DNA of 60,000 nt from Glandiceps talaboti. Taxonomy: Eukaryota; Hemichordata; Enteropneusta; Spengelidae. Position 1 is the stretch's first letter. Each line of letters starts with the position of its first letter. The stretch is taken from positions 25,006,223 through 25,066,222 of the forward strand of contig NC_135556.1 of assembly GCF_964340395.1 (NCBI RefSeq), read 5' to 3'. The translations under genes were made by a program, and so were the position numbers. The notes under the pieces were generated by a model, which was not told the DNA's origin, did not search any database, and was given only the letters and a program-made list of their open reading frames with translations. This document shows, piece after piece, positions 38,001-52,400 of this stretch.

Positions 38001-39598
38001 CTTTTGATGGTGAACGTCTCCGAAACTCATTGCTAGCTGTCGATGATCGATTGCTGTCTGCCGATGATGTATAAGCATTTATGGAACCACTGCTTGGTAT
38101 TGAGATAGGTTCTGATCTACTAGGAGCCATGGTTGCTGCTGTGAAAGAAAAACAGGCAAGAGTTAGAAGAGGTTCTGATCTACTAGATTGTTATGGTGTG
38201 AAAGAAAAAAACACAAGGTAGAAGAAGTTCCGATGTATTAGATTGTTCCGGTGTAGATGAAAAACAGACAAGCGTTAGAAGGGTAAGATCTGTGTACAAA
38301 GGTACAGAATACTTCTGAGTTATTTGAGTACACAACATATAGTATATATACACATAATAACTAAGGACTGACATCTTTTTTATAATCAAGAAATAGAATA
38401 CACATATTATGTTTCCTAATATGACAGTTTCTTGTTTCAAGCAAAGTTTTCATCGGTGCTATCAACAGTGATTTCAGTTTAGGAACCCTAGTAACAGAGG
38501 GAGTAATCTGGTTAATCTTATACAGATTTCAATAACATATATTATAACTTTGGTAGGGAAGTCCCTCAATCACCTCGGGAACTCTATACAGTTTCTCTAT
38601 ACATGTATTTCCAGAACTTTAAATTACTAATTTTGTTATAACCAAAATTGGCAATTGTGTGATCTATTCCTCAGGCCATGCCTTCACAAGTAACAATACT
38701 ACAATATTTTCAACAACCGGGGAAATTAAATATGACAAATACATAAATAAAAAATAGCGCCAATGGCACTGTAGCACTACTAATGTACAGTTTTAAAATG
38801 TTTATCCACATGCTGATCCATGATAGGTATAGGTGTTCATTTGTTGAATGATAATCCAGTTGCCTATTAATCCCTGTTGTTTTCTTTGCCATGTACATGA
38901 TCATTCCACTGTTGCTATGGGCGTGTTCATGGTTGCTAGGGATATTTGCATATATTTTTTGAATGTTTACTCACTTGCCTCCCAGATGTTATTTTAGCAA
39001 AATATACTGACATTTGGTTGTTGCTAAGGACATGGTCATGGTTGCTAGGGACAATTGTGTCAAAATATTTAGCAGAAAATCTGTAGAATAACACTTCTAG
39101 AAACATCTCTCATTAACCAAGTACTTTTTGACCAAAATTCACATTTTTTACACCTAATTTGCATATTGCTGGTGAGATCATTATATGCTTAATATTTCTT
39201 CATCTATACACCCCCAGATGCATCCCCATTAAATTTCAGCCCAATCTGCTTCATATTTTTGGAATGAAAGATTTTTGACCAAAAAGAAACATTTTAAGCC
39301 TTAATTTGCATTTTACTGCTGGAATCATGTCATGAACAAATCTTAATTTACACACCTGACAAACATTCCCACCGAATTTCAGACCAATCTGTCCGGTAGT
39401 TTTTGAGTTTAAGTTTTTTGACCAAAAATGACATTTTTTGACCCAAATCACATACCTGTGATGCAATCATTTTGCTTTGAGCAATCTCCCAACTAGACAC
39501 CAAAAGTAATGTCCCCACCAAATACCAAGGTAATCGGTCTGGCAATTTTGAGTTTAAGTCGTACACACACACACACACACATACACCACACACACACA

Positions 39599-39650
<52 letters not shown>

Positions 39651-42600
39651 ACACATACATACACACACAGACAGACAGACAGACAGACAGACGGACAGAC
39701 AGACACCACACCATGCCTATACACTACTGAACCTTATCAGTTCAGTTGTGCTAAAAATTGATTATATTGGTTATGGATATTATTTCCAAATGAAATGAAA
39801 TGACACCTCTACATAGAAAACTAACAACATGAAAATGCCAAACAGTGATAACAAGAGATACTTCATTGTAAAGGTGATATAATCTAGACTAAATTAATTC
39901 AATTAATCACGGTTACATACTCTATACTACTGTACATTGTATTATTTCACAGTAATTCAGTTCTTGCTGATTCAAAAGTGAATCAATATTCTATTATTCA
40001 TTGAAAGTCCTAAATCTACAATAACTCTGTTACATAAAATTGTTATTATTTTTTTAAAGTGACGCAATTCTTAATCTGTGAGTCAGTTATAGTGTCCGAT
40101 GACCTTAATTAACAAGGTCACGGCTGACGACAATTTGACCGACCGACTGACTGATATGGTTTGAAATTGATTATTCAATACATGTATTCATCTATTACAT
40201 GCATGTCACATCTGTATCCTGTCAGTATTAAATTATATGGAGTAAAGATCAAATTCATTTCATTTCCGCATGCATACCATTTTTTACACTTTTTTTTCCT
40301 GTCAGTGTCAAGGACCTGCTGGTGTGTTCCGTTACCAACAGTACATCTGAATATTTCACGCAATGTATTAGAATTATCTGTTTATCATCCAATTTACCAA
40401 CAGTACATCTGAATATTTCACCCAATGTATTAGAATTATCTGTTTATCATCCAATTTTTTAAAAGTTAAAGTAATGCTACAAGAATATGTATGATAACTA
40501 ATACAGGTAAAACTACTACTATATTCATGTTCCTATTCCGGGGGACCAGAATCAATTTACTCATAAAAAATGTTTTTGTTAGGGGGCTGAAGTAGGTAAA
40601 AATCTACCTGAGTTCCCCTGTCATTTTACCAGGGTTTCCCACCACAATCATGGTACAGTATGGGAATCTATGCCACCAGATTTGTCCCTTCCTATTAGCA
40701 GGTTTCCCAGTCCGTAATAGCAAAAATGCCGAAACCGTTAAACTGTTTTTCTCAAATATCTAAGATATGTGTTTGTTTGAGGGATTATGTATATTCATGA
40801 CTATTTTCTTAAAATCCAAATCAAGGTTGTATGGTGATAATACCATGGACAGATTCAGAACATCACAGATGAATAATACTCCCCCAAATAGTACACGAGA
40901 GAACTTTACTATGTCATGTTTATTTTAATCATACAGGAAAAGAAGATTGGACAGACTAAATGTCTGTTGTACATCATAATAAGTTTGACAGACGTCAGCC
41001 TTTACAAATATTATTAAAAATAGAATGATGACACATGATATTTGATATATCAAATAATATTGATAACATAATGTAAAGATCTCACGAATCCTTCCATTAT
41101 CTGTTTTCAACTAGACCATTCTTCAAAAAACTAACAAATATTGACAAAAAATTGGACATGGAAAAACAACAGAGTAGATCAACAAATACAAGGTTACTAC
41201 CCAGGACCTACTCACTAAGGTACTTTATCAGACAATGCAGGAAATGTTTCTGTAGACACTTTGACATACACTTACCTTAATCTATCACGAACTCTAGAAC
41301 AAGTATAGCTATTATTAGATGCTAAACTCCTAGCAATAACAAGGAAACAGAGTCTTTCATCACTATGCCAAGATTATAAACACACCTCAATACATCATTA
41401 AAGTATTGTATTTCTGTTATTGCAACACTATAATCAATAATTTATTTTAAATCACACAGCTATGTTTATTATTATGTCCCCTATATACAATTACATTTGG
41501 GTAAATCATGTTACAGTATTAAGTACATGTATTTGTTTTGTTCATCAGCTCAATTTTCTTTGTGAGGAATGAGTCACATCAAATAATTCTCATTAACTAA
41601 TAGATTCATCTAATCATGTATGTACCAACATTTTAGACATGTCTGTTCTGGACATTTGATCTTCACACACAATACAACATTGTGGAGATGTCTGCCTCAT
41701 ACATACTACATTCAGACACACAATGACAACATCATGTCTGCATAGCCCTGGGCACAACCGATAAGTACTGTAAAATCAAGCAGACTCATTTTTAATGAAT
41801 TCTTCCTGATACCCCTAGCATGTAGATATAGCATTCCTTAATGCTACAAGTGTGTGGTACCCACAAATTGGGTCAACTTTTATATTATCTGGGACAAGAC
41901 AGAAATTAAATTTGTCCTAGTATACATGTACGGAAGTGCTAAGATAAAATCATCATGGCTTCAAAAGTATCACACCATTTCTGCAAGCTTGAGTATCAAC
42001 ACTTTTTTTAAATATTGCAATATTTTTTTCCACAATGGAAACAGTGCTATTCTGAATTCAAAACTCTGAATTACATGTATATGTATGTAGGGACCATGGA
42101 AGTGATGTCTTCTGTAATTGATTCAACATTAACAGATACATAAGTGCTGACATTATAATTATAGTTGCAATAAAAAATTTACGCAGTCTAAAATTTAGAC
42201 AGCTCTTCAACAATAAGTACATAATGAAGTTAGTAATGTCAGCGTTATACTTAGTGACTCATTTACTGCGCAATGGCATTTATAGCAGTACCTCTTTGAT
42301 GTCCTTCAATCCTAAGTTAAATCCTAGTTTCAACCTCAAGTATTCTTGTTAAAACTAGAATTGGTTTTGACAAGGATTAGTGTTTTGTTTTCATTCAGGA
42401 ACCAAGTTGGTGTGTCTGGCTTGTTTTGATGAGAGCTAACTTGTTTACATAGTGTACATGGAACTGAAAAGTTGGATATGATCCAAGTGAAATACACGAC
42501 ATATATACATGCAGTCTGGCACATAAAATATGAGGTCATGGGATGGTTAGAATAAATTTAGTCACATACAAAGGGACAGCACTGGGACTGCTCCTTACTA

Positions 42601-43426
42601 TGTCCAGGGTTCTAAATGTAGATCTTGTAACAGCTTGTTTATAATAACTAGTTTCTATTATCTTTTGCCTTCACCATTTCCTGCAAAATATCAGTTGGCT
42701 TATAAATACATGTAGACATAGTCACCATCACATGATTCTCAAAGAACTGAACAACAAGGTAATCTTTCAGTGTTATTGACACCATGTTCATGCTATTAAC
42801 AATGTTCAAAACAGACCAATATTTTCTATGCCAATGAGAGGACAGAGAGTAATAACTTTTCAGGATGGATTTTTCCCAAATCAAACACTACATGCCTCCG
42901 TGATGAGTTCAAATAAGGGACAGTATCAGCAAACTTTAATTTTCTTGTCAAATTAAAACATATTGGCCTAATTACAATTTTGTCTGTCACTTTGAATTCA
43001 TGACTTTTCATTTGTATGCAAATTGGTAATGCAATATTCCTAATATTTGGGAAGAAGGCTTGTCTCCAGGCATATAAACAGTGCATCAAACAACACCAAA
43101 TGATGTGCACAGTATAACATGCTATGACATGGTGAACTATAACTAAATTCATGACATATTAAGCTGTAAGTCTCATCCAATTAAAATTTCACATATGGCC
43201 ATTAGATATAGAACTTTCAACCAATAAATTACTATATATTATTAATTCTCTTACTCCGAAGGGGGTATTATTTGTAAACAAGTAATTTTTAGTTAGGAGA
43301 AAGAGGGTTAAACTACGTAGACACTGCCTAAAAACTGTGCCACTGACATGGTAGCACAATTTGATCTAATGAAATTGATCCAGCAACTCTCCATGCAATC
43401 AACATACATCTACATGTATCTGTAGT

Positions 43427-43459
<33 letters not shown>

Positions 43460-46400
43460 TACTTCCCCATGCCTCTAGTACTACTAAAATTTTCTCCTTA
43501 CTTTTGTTGTGATAAATTAAAAGTACTCTAGCAATCCTGGAAATATTAATTTGTGTGCGACTTCTTAACTGCAAACTGTATTAAATTGGCAAAAAGCTTA
43601 TGTTTTACAAATGAATATACTAGTAATATCAAGTGTTAGATAGATTTAACAAGGATATCACACAAAGGAGGGGGAATGGTTAGTACAAGGCAAAGTTACC
43701 ACTCTATCATATAGTGTCATGTCTTTGGATGAATACAGAACCTTGGACTTGTCAAATCAGTGTTTGTTGAACCCTGTCCACAATAAAACATTCCTGTGGG
43801 GTTTTGTCATGTAAACAGATCACTGGGGGTCACAGTAGTTCCACTAGGGTGAGAAAACTACAGTGAATACATGTACAGCAATAGTCTATAATATCAACCC
43901 TAAACACAACACAATGCCCTGCCATGACCCTTATTCTAAGGGCAATATGTCAAACAAAACACAACAGCTAGGTCAGTTGTGGTACAGGTTGTTGGTTTTT
44001 TTTTGGCCATCATGTATAATGTGGTACGTGGAGAATTCTCTACAAGTCTACTAAAAAGGTTTGGGAACCCAAAGTATTAAACAGAGAATGGAAAGCTGAT
44101 AAAACTGGCATAGATTTTGATATGTCTACTATCCTACACCAGTTGATGTTCTCTATGATCACTTTTTTCTCCATTTAATATCATCGTGATCATAACACAT
44201 ATAGGAATACCAACCATTGTTTTGATGGAAACCCCTGTAAAACCCCAACAAGGTGAACGTAAGACTTAAGTAGATTTTACCTACTTCACTTTTCTGAACA
44301 AAAATGTTGAAAAAGCACCTGTTTTAGCCCTGTTTATGAACAAAAGAACTGTAATTTCCAATGTTATACGATGTGAACTTTGGATATTTGTGTAACACCA
44401 CCCCAGCATATGCTGTTCACGTAGAGAAAGCATTGACACTACGTCACATACAACGATATATCAACATCAATCAATACATATATTGCCATCTTGGCATCCA
44501 GTTTTAACAACAAAAATCTGCTTGCATTACCCTTTTTTCCCGTCTTTTTCATCTTGATGGTGCTGCTTCACAGTATTGTGAAATTTATAGAGAATAATAA
44601 TAACCCTGGCAATTAGTTAAATATTGACCCGTAATACCTATATATCATGGCTTGCAAGTATGCAGCATGACGTTTGTATAGATTTAAACCTTGGCTTGTA
44701 CTACCACCCCTTCTTATCGCTGTTTATTAGCCACCAAAATACATAAAATAGTGTCAAATTGAACTGTTATCTTAACCTGGACACAAATTATCTGTTTATT
44801 TTGTCTCAGCTATGGTGACAAATTCCACTGAATTTCTGAACACTGTGAAGGACAACACAGGCCAATGAATTTAATCTTAACATACATCACTAGTAAATTA
44901 CTGCAGTGATGGGGTAAAGGTCAGCGGTAAATGTCAGGATATACAGCGATGAAAGTGTTCATCATTAAATTGAGTAAGGAGACTAGGAAAGAACTGAGAG
45001 GCATTAGATAGATGAACAAATTCCTACATGAAATGAAAAATTACCAATTATGAATAACACCTTAAAAGCCATTTAATCATCTTAATTAGTATGTTTGTCA
45101 CAACAACACTGCTGTGGTAAATTAATTTTGACACCAAATTACTAATATCTGTGGAAAATTAATTTTGACACCAAATTGCTAATATTCTTACAATTTATTA
45201 GTAGGTTCACTGGCTCACAAAAAAGTGCATTAGCACAAATTACAAAACATTTCAATATGATATATCTTGCAGCACCCTTCTGATGCAAAATTAAGATGTA
45301 TTGATGAAATTCACTAGAAATTTCAACAATTTAATTAAAATTGGTTGAAGCACCATTCTGGTATCAAAATAAAATTTATAATAAATACTATAAATGTAAT
45401 AATAATATTTTTATCCATAATAATATCATACATATGTTGTACATAATTATTAGCAAAATGACAGTAGTACTTTCCTCAAGTAAAAAGTAAACAAAGTGAA
45501 GTATTGTAATGTTTCATTATCAAAATACAATTCTAGGGCTGGACATAGGACTTTAAACAGTTTTATAAATCTAGAGAACAGCGGCCAAGTGACCCCCTCA
45601 ACCTCACCCTCACCCTTGTCCTCATCCTCACCCACACCTCAAACATTTGTTTTGGCTACTTCGGCTTTTTAAAAAAAATCAGGCAGTGATCATATTTTTA
45701 CTCCTGCATTTTAGGAAATTACCAAGCTACAAAACTATATATATACTAGATATAAATATTTCAACTAACTAGTATTTGTGAAGATTGCAAGATATTTATC
45801 TGAAAGAAAACACACTTTTTCCATTTAGCAAACTTAAACACCCCACAATAACTATTGAAACTGTTCTTATATCGATCTGGCAGCTAGTTATAGATCTAGT
45901 ATTTCATACCCCAGACAAGAAATTACTAAGTATATAAAAAGAAAACTTATCCTGTGGCTATTCATGAATTGTCCTGTAAATTGTAAAAGTCTAGTTTCAA
46001 TGGCATTACATCAATATTTTGTTACAAATATCCAGAAACACAACATCCTGTCACAAGTTGTTTTTTTGATACATTGTATGTTAATTGACACAATGTAGCA
46101 ACTACACAATGTCACATTTCAAACAAACTACAGTACAATCTATTTTTGAATGCATATTCATATCCAAATGCCAGGGTTATAATCCCAGGTTCTTACATTA
46201 GTGTATAATTTTATCAGTGGCACCATATACGAATTATGTAGGATTAGTCTTTTCTTCAGGAGTCCTGGATTTGTCATTTTTTGTGTTCAAAGGAATAAAA
46301 TTAAAATGCATTTACATGTACTTCAAATAATTTCAACTGACTTTCAGTAGATTTTTTTAACCCTGCTCACAAAATAATGTCAACAGAATCAAGACCCACA

Positions 46401-49400
46401 AAACAAAGAAATGGTGAAACTACAACTGACATGTCTGAAAGTTTGAAATGTCATCACATCAACAAATATCTTGCAAAATACAGCAATACACAAAGACTGT
46501 GTTTTTATTAACGGTGCATCATAAGCAGGTAAAATCTATTGGGGTTCCAAGTATAAATTTTACCATGGTTCCCAAGCAAATTTATGGTAGATTGTATGGG
46601 AAACTATGCAATTTTTACCTCTTTTACCCTCTGTTAATACCGGGATAACTTTTAGCAAAAAAAACTGAAAGATTACCCAAATAATTTGAGGGACTGTCTC
46701 AAATCAAGTTTACTACATGTACTGTACAAAACTTGATATAGGATGTAGAGTGTGACTTTACACATTAATAGTATATGTACTATAAAAAGAGATTAACTCT
46801 GCTTGAATTACATGTAGCTACATGTATATGCAAGTTTAGAATTCTGGTATTATCATCATGTATATGTATTCAATTTGTATCTGAGATATAATACACACAC
46901 ATGTAATTGAAACGATAATTATCATCACTCAAGTTTCACTGCCTACAGTAAATGTAGTTGTTATTGATAGAACTAAAAGTTGTACATCTATTATACTGAA
47001 TAGAAAGCCCTATATAACATGTAGTTTTGATAACATGTCTAATATCACAATAGTATGTACATGTAGTTTGTTTAGGAAAGTCTGGTTGAAGGGTTGGGGT
47101 GTGGTTACCAAGTGGTTAGGCAGGTACATGTAGGTGGTTTAGGAAAGTCAGGTCAGATACATTTATGTAAAGGGGTTGGGGTGTAGTTACCAGGTGGTAA
47201 CTATCCAACTATGTTACCCTTTCTTGTTGAATGCAACTAGGTTACAATTTAATGTTGAATCCATTTCATGTTGAATGCAAGTTATCATTTCATGTTGAAT
47301 GCAACCATGTTATCATTTCATGTTGAATCACGTTGAATGCAACCATGTTATCATTTCATTTTGAATGCAACAGTTATCGGTTATCATTTCATTTTGGATG
47401 CAACCATGTTATCATTTCATTTTGAATGCAACAGTTATCGGTTATCATTTCATTTTGAAAGCAACCATGTTATCATTTCATTTTGAATGCAACCATGTTA
47501 TCATTTCATTTTGAATGCAACCATGTTATCATTTCATTTTGAATGCAACCATGTTATCATTTCATTTTGAATGCAACAGTTATCGGTTATCATTTCATTT
47601 TGAATGCAACCATGTTATCATTTCATTTTGAATGCAACAGTTATCGGTTATCATTTCATTTTGAATGCAACCATGTTATCATTTCATTTTGAATGCAACC
47701 ATGTTATCATTTCATGTTGAATGCAACAGTTATCATTTTCATGTTTAATCCAACTATTTTATTACTTCATGTTGAATTAAACTATGTAAACATTTCATGT
47801 TTTTTGTACCAATACTAGGTACCATGGTGAATGGCTGACATTATGGAAAGTGTCAATTTAGCAACATCCAGCCATCTACATATTGTCAAGTTTACCAAAA
47901 TTTAACATTTTTTTCTGTGATTTTAAGATGCAACACACATAAATCTGTAATGTTTATGCAAAACATTCTACCTCGTAGTTTATTTTCAACAGCACAGTAA
48001 ATTAAGCAGACGATATTCACATCATCCACCCTGAATATTTGCAGAATATTTGATGTGCACATTGTGACCTTGTTCAAATTCTAATTTATAAATAGACATT
48101 CCATGTATTACCATCAATGTACACTTCAATGGTGGTCATACTACATGTGTAGTTATCTTGGCTGTACATAATCATCAAATACTGTGTGATTCCAATGTCT
48201 TGGGATTTTTAATAACTTTGATAAAAACATGCAACTATTGCCACATTTAACAGACAACTTCTTGGGTTAAACACACTCCTTCACTACTAATATCCATGTA
48301 GTTTTCAAAATGTGACCACACTGCTTCTATCTAATATCAAATGATAATTATTTCATTTCTGATGCACTTATAAAGTATGCATGTAATCAGTAAAAGATCA
48401 TCTCCTATCTGAATCAATTATTTATTACATAATAAAATACCAGATACTAGAGGTAGCATATGTACCTAATTTCTAGACTAGTTTGGAAATGATGTGACAT
48501 ATCAACAGCTGTTTCACTTTCCAAACAACTCTTGCTACTGAAGATACATGTATATAAACGTCACAGTGACTAGTTTTTACATCTCACTACCTCAAAAGTA
48601 GCAGTAGTCCTGGGCACATAGACTACTAAACACTGTACTTAGCTATAGACAACCAAATTAACAGTAGTCCTGGGCACATAGACTACTAAACACTGTACTA
48701 AGCTACTAGACAACCAAATTAGCAGTAGTCCTGGGCACATAGACTACTAAACACTGTACTTAGCTATAGACAACCAAATTAGCAGTAGTCCTTTGCACAT
48801 AGACTACTAAACACTGTACTTAGCTACTAGACAATCAAATTAGCAGTAGTCCTGGGCACATAGACTATTTTACACTGTACTTAGCTAGACAACCAAATGA
48901 GTAGTAGTCCACAGCATACAGACTACTTAACACTGTACTTAGCTAGACAACCAAATCAGCAGTAGTTCAGGACACATGCATGTAGACTACAAAACCTTGT
49001 ACCTTGCCAAGAACAGCTAGTAGTCCAGAGCAATGCACCGACTACTAAACACTGCACCTTGCTAGAATACCAAATTTATGATGTGGTAGTCTGATAGACC
49101 AATGGAACCAATAGAAACCTGTAGTTGAAAAGTTCAATGAGCTAAAACTGACAACTAAGCATAGAAGTTAAATTCCAGTCTTGTATCACACACAAGAAGT
49201 ACACCACTAATAACAGTCTTGCTTTTGAAAACATGTGATATTACATCTCAAAAGTGACATTCTGTATGTTCCCCTTTGACAATACTGCACAGTCTGTGTA
49301 TATTTTATTGCTGACAACTCAGTAAATTTGTAATAATGTATGGCTTCTGACTTGTCCCTGGCTGACAAGGCCAATCATGTGTGTCTGCATTCCAACTAGT

Positions 49401-52400
49401 ATTGGCAGTTTATCCTCAACACATAAACCATAAGGTCAAGGCAAGTTTGTGTCATTTTATGACAAACTAACATATTTGCATACATGAATATAGCAGTTCT
49501 TTTTCCAACAAAACTGAACACAACATGTCTGCTACTGTTTCTGCAAACAAATTTCAAGATGCATGTGTTTACATGTATACATTTTTCCAAGATAAGTGTC
49601 TGCCATATCGTTGCACATATCTGAATACTAGTATTAAACATTCCTTACATGGCTTTAAGCTGTTTGGTGTCAATGTTTGGTGCTTTTTACTGGCTTACCA
49701 CTTGTGTTGTGATAAAAACTAAGGAGTGGCACACAAAGTCCTATACATGACTGTACATGTGGGTTTCCATATATAATATTAAAGTCTTAACCAAAGCAGG
49801 AAATTCAACTCTATTCTGTACATCATACATGCTGTATTATGTGTGTGCATGCGTATCGCCGTATGCATGTATCATAGTGTGTACAAATGTATGTACATGT
49901 ATGTATGTATGTATGTATGTATGTACATTTTTTGTATGTATCAATGTATGTCTGTGTGTATACGTATGTACGTACATGTGTACATGTGTCTGCGTTATGC
50001 TATTCTTTTAGCGCGTGTGTGACCTGAATACCCTTGTGTCGATCCTTTTTTTCTCGATAATTTTTGCTTTCCCGTTCCTTATTTATTCCTGATATCAGGA
50101 GAACAAGCAGCTGAAATCTACTCTACATGCCAAGAATGCTTAAATACAAAGCCTAAACTGCTTCAAAGAAAAAGGAAGTTTTTCAAGAGATAAATATGAT
50201 AGAACAGAGTATGTAAAGTGTCAAAAAAAATGTGTATTTACTAATTTGCAAAAAAAAAATTAGAAAAAAAAAAATTAGAAAAAAAAAATTTGCGTCATCG
50301 CACCACTTTAGAAAGTTTACCCTGACCAGAACCAGATATTTTTTTTTTGGCCTTACCTTGACTTTTTGACTGTGGGAGAGATACATACAAATTGTACAAG
50401 TATTTAGTACAACACTATATCAATGTCAGATGGCACACTCCCACACACATAATAAATGTTTTTTTATGCAAATCACAACTGAAACTGACACAAGGTAACA
50501 TTGAGAAGTTCCTTTAATTGGCAGATGTATAGAGCAGTAACAATAAATATAAACACAAATATGTAACAATGTAGCAGTTTCTAATCAACTATATTGCCAA
50601 TTGGTGGATATTGTACATGTAATCTCAAAAAGACCAAATGAGTGATTTTTTTCGCATCAAAGTGAACAGTATTATCCATACAAAGACTTACTCATTTTTT
50701 AACTACAGTACATTCTTTGTATTCATGAAAAACTTGCTTTGGATTGTGGATTTGTTTCCTTTGGATTGGATTGGATTTTCAAAAAACATTATGCAAACCT
50801 GTAAACACTGTCATTGTTTTATCATTTTCCTCTCTTTTTACCTTGCTGAAAACAGTGATTATACAAACATTAAAAAAAATGTAAATAGTGTGGGCAGAAA
50901 ATCTGCTTGATAGTATTCATTGAACATAACCACTGTTTGTTGACATCAAAAGAAAACATCAACACAGAACAGAAACTAAAACTGAAACCTTTTATCAAAG
51001 TATTTTAAATCTGGTTTTGAGTCTTAGTTTGTTCGTCTCTAATAATACAGTTATACTAATATAGAGTTTTGATTTGTTAGCTGTTATATTTTGCTTAAAG
51101 TATTAAACCGTCCATATTCTGAGCTGTTTCTAGCATTCTTAATTAAGCCCAGAAGCAAGAGGAACAAAAGTAAACCAATGCCAACATGTGCTGCATTCAT
51201 GTACACATTATTAGATGTGTACTCTCACACACAAATTATGATAGCATTCAGTATTTTATTTTAACAATACCGAAGGGCTAGAAACCTCATAAAGCTAAGT
51301 TGGTAAAGTGGCCATATGGACGACAAATGGGAATTCATGTATTTTGGATTTTTTAGTTTTCAAGGTACTATACTGTTTTCCTATTTGAAAAAACAATGTG
51401 AAACAGCATAAGTCCATATCTTGATAAATTATAAAAAGCTAAACAGTATAAAAACGTTTGTTATTGTATGTACAATAATAAATATTTTAAACTGTTTTTA
51501 ATGTTTTGCAATTAATTGTGTTACAAGCAATGATTTAGTATACGTTGTTTCACATCGTTTTTTTACGTATAGAAACATAGAATTGTTTTATAAATTAAAA
51601 AATCCAAAATAAATACCCATTTGTCATCCATATGGCCACTTTATTTAACAAAAAAGACTCCTGGATGATTATTAAGTGGTACTATTTTTCTTGATCTCTT
51701 TACATGAAAGAAATTTTTGTTTTTATTCTGCACCTCATCAATAAAAATGCAAAGACCCAATTTTATAGAAGTTCAACACTACCTGCAGGTAATTTTGCCT
51801 CACAATTCAAGTCACATGTAACTTTTATGAAAACTTCTAGCCGCGTGGTCTGTAACTGAGGTACCATTTTTGACTGGTGTACACATTGAATACAATAGTC
51901 TAGAATCCAAGTGAATGGCAATTTTGAATTTGATTTTCCTATCTCAACAAGGAATTCAAAACCTACATTGACATGCATTCCAGGCTAACAATACACCTGC
52001 CTGGTACAATAGCCAATAAAACTTATTGACAAGTTTAAGTGAGTTGACACAAGTATGCACAAAGTGGCATGAAAATAGTGATGTTTTTGTACTTTATTGG
52101 TACCTAAAAAACTGTCCTAATTTCATTCTACAACATGTATGATATTTTATGAGACTTATCCATTTTATCATGACATCAGAATCAAATATTGACCTCTGTT
52201 ACTTTTATAATACACCTTCTTATTACAAATTTGTCTCTTTCACAAACTCAAAGTATTATTCTAATCAGAAATTTAGGCAAAATTGTGTTGTTGTTTTTTT
52301 GCAATAAAAAAGGGACCAGCAAAGTCAAGTCAACAAAAAACAAACAAAAAATGACTAGGTGCATATAACAAATATATATGTATGCTTTCTGTGATATATT

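Noticed and set aside
51763-51978. Minus-strand frame in GAB intron 2 as an extra GAB exon
   Set aside because: No GAB-like motif (no YxxM, YxxP or RxxK), and exons 2 and 3 already join in frame without it.
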